Under the pieces are notes generated by a model. The model saw nothing but the letters and a program-made list of their open reading frames with translations, made no database searches and was not told where the DNA came from. A stretch of 5,439 nt of DNA from Candidatus Woesearchaeota archaeon (GTDB lineage Archaea; Nanobdellota; Nanobdellia; Woesearchaeales; ARS49): the NCBI GenBank assembly GCA_023261345.1, contig JAHFPE010000065.1:1-5439 (forward strand). Reading direction: 5' to 3'. Position 1 is the stretch's first letter, and each line of letters opens with the position of its first letter. This document shows, in pieces, positions 4,570-5,439 of this stretch. Both the position numbers and the translations under genes were made by a program.

Positions 4570-5409
4570 TTACTTTTGATTCTTACTTATTGCATCGCTC
4601 CAAAAACTCGGAAGGTACGCGCTACATAGTCCTTCATATGCTCCTTCAAGAACATAAAAATGACTTTCCCGCGATTCTTCTGGAATTTGGCTTAGAGCAG
4701 CAGTTGCAAGGGTATAAACTTCTTTAAGTGCAGGACGTTCGAAACGCTCTTGTAAAAGACTTCCTTCTTTGAGTAAAAGCGCATCACAAAGTGCAAGAAC
4801 GTTCTTATCAATCATACCTGTATTTTGCGTAACAAAAATGAGCGAGATATCTTTGTGACGCGCTACTGCAAGAAGTCCGCTTAATTGCTTATTTGTTTTT
4901 TGCAAACTCTCTCTACTGCTAAACGAGATTGCAGCTTCATCAACAAGTATGGCACTTCCATTTGCTGCCTCTTGAAGTGTACTAACTGCAGAAATCCATG
5001 AAGGAAGCACAGTTTGTTGAGGTCCAAGCGCGAAACATTGTCGCTTCGTTGCTGCGTGAATATTCTCGAGCAGGCGAAATCCTAATGCTGACTTCCCACT
5101 CCCCCGTCGTCCTGCAATAAGAAGAATCATAGAATTGGTATGAAGTCGATTCTCAAATAATGAGAGTTCACCTTTGAATGTTTTTACTTGCTTGAGTGGA
5201 ATATGTACTGCAGGCGAAGTTTGTTTTGATTTGTGGTTTGCTGCGGATTGTGCTTTGCGAATCTGAGTTACACGAAGACGAATCTGTGTTACAAAAAAAT
5301 GAAAGATTGTCGTAATTATTTTGTACATAAGCAGCGCTGTTCTCTTTACGACCCACCACATTCCATACATTAGTGCTCGAATCACTTTTCTTGCACGTGA
5401 CTTCTTCAT
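4570..5409 (-). CDS. P-loop ATPase with hydrophobic N-terminus (FtsK/HerA- or Zot-like)
   Basis: This 279-residue protein has a clear nucleotide-binding core: Walker A GRRGSGKS (100-107) and Walker B SAILVDE (152-158), then ARHKD (183-187) and LIFVTQN (190-196), a strand ending in T-Q that resembles the polar sensor of additional-strand ATPases such as FtsK/HerA, packaging ATPases and Zot-like proteins. Such proteins move DNA or support export or assembly at the membrane; the substrate here is unknown. Residues 9-45 are hydrophobic and basic (MYGMWWVVKR, LLMYKIITTIFHFFV), suggesting one or two membrane-associated helices facing the cytoplasmic core. VTQIR repeats at 40-44 and 47-51. The C-terminal 60 residues have no motif I know. 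The start fits a TATA box at leaderless distance; an out-of-frame ATG lies 4 nt upstream. The gene precedes the surface-protein gene, so an envelope role is reasonable but unproven. Confidence 0.85.
   Translation of the reverse strand: MKKSRARKVIRALMYGMWWVVKRTALLMYKIITTIFHFFVTQIRLRVTQIRKAQSAANHKSKQTSPAVHIPLKQVKTFKGELSLFENRLHTNSMILLIAGRRGSGKSALGFRLLENIHAATKRQCFALGPQQTVLPSWISAVSTLQEAANGSAILVDEAAISFSSRESLQKTNKQLSGLLAVARHKDISLIFVTQNTGMIDKNVLALCDALLLKEGSLLQERFERPALKEVYTLATAALSQIPEESRESHFYVLEGAYEGLCSAYLPSFWSDAISKNQK
5258..5293 (-). repeat. 21-bp-period short duplication inside the ATPase gene
   Basis: CGAATCTGAGTTACA (5258-5272) recurs as CGAATCTGTGTTACA (5279-5293), one mismatch in fifteen, at a spacing of 21 bases, exactly seven codons. 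It encodes the doubled VTQIR in the linker just after the hydrophobic segment. The seven-residue period would keep the same helix face. Confidence 0.8.
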
Positions 5410-5430
5410 TCATGAATAGAAGTCAATAAT

Positions 5431-5439
5431 GTTTAAAAA
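5431..5439 (-). promoter_or_regulatory. TATA box of the ATPase gene (leaderless promoter)
   Basis: At the window edge the minus strand reads TTTTTAAAC, centred about 26 nt before ATG 5409. Spacing again predicts a leaderless mRNA. Sequence further upstream is outside the window, so a BRE cannot be checked. Confidence 0.55.

Noticed and set aside
1..5439. CRISPR array or toxin-antitoxin module.
   Set aside because: No regularly spaced repeats of 24-40 bp exist, and neither orphan protein shows a known toxin or antitoxin motif.

Overview
The window looks like a piece of an AT-rich archaeal chromosome. It carries a stand-alone Bud32 kinase of the archaeal/eukaryotic KEOPS complex. Four genes (cutA, bud32, the surface-protein gene and the ATPase gene) have a TATA-like box centred about 24-28 nt before the start codon and no Shine-Dalgarno sequence, the classic layout of archaeal leaderless transcripts. 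The lineage cannot be fixed from this sequence; a small-genome (DPANN-like) archaeon is possible but is only a guess.

Layout. At 1-43 lies the tail of an unidentified plus-strand gene that overlaps, by ATGA, a DedA-family membrane protein (40-690). CutA (734-1042) follows. The 220-nt gap after it holds three nested inverted repeats spanning 1062-1196, and then the bud32 promoter and bud32 (1263-1859). From 1860 to 2033 the sequence turns GC-rich and contains what reads like a decayed tyrosine-recombinase C-terminus (TLRYSHL); a perfect 10-bp inverted repeat (1866-1875/2011-2020) lies within the same stretch. Two unrecognised plus-strand genes follow (2152-2691 and 2752-3501), both with Shine-Dalgarno sequences, separated by a gap that carries a 15-bp tandem repeat. 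On the minus strand, convergent with them, are a secreted and C-terminally anchored surface protein (4537-3554) and, upstream of it, a P-loop ATPase with a hydrophobic N-terminus (5409-4570).

How the genes relate. DedA, CutA and Bud32 are ordinary housekeeping genes with no clear common pathway. The most interesting block is 1860-3501: a possible recombinase relic followed by two orphan genes that may form an operon, use a different translation-initiation signal from their neighbours and share a short ELA-x-YA motif. This fits an inserted accessory segment, but that is an inference. The minus-strand pair (membrane-associated ATPase plus anchored surface protein) may work at the cell envelope, although the surface-protein gene has its own promoter squeezed into a 32-nt gap.
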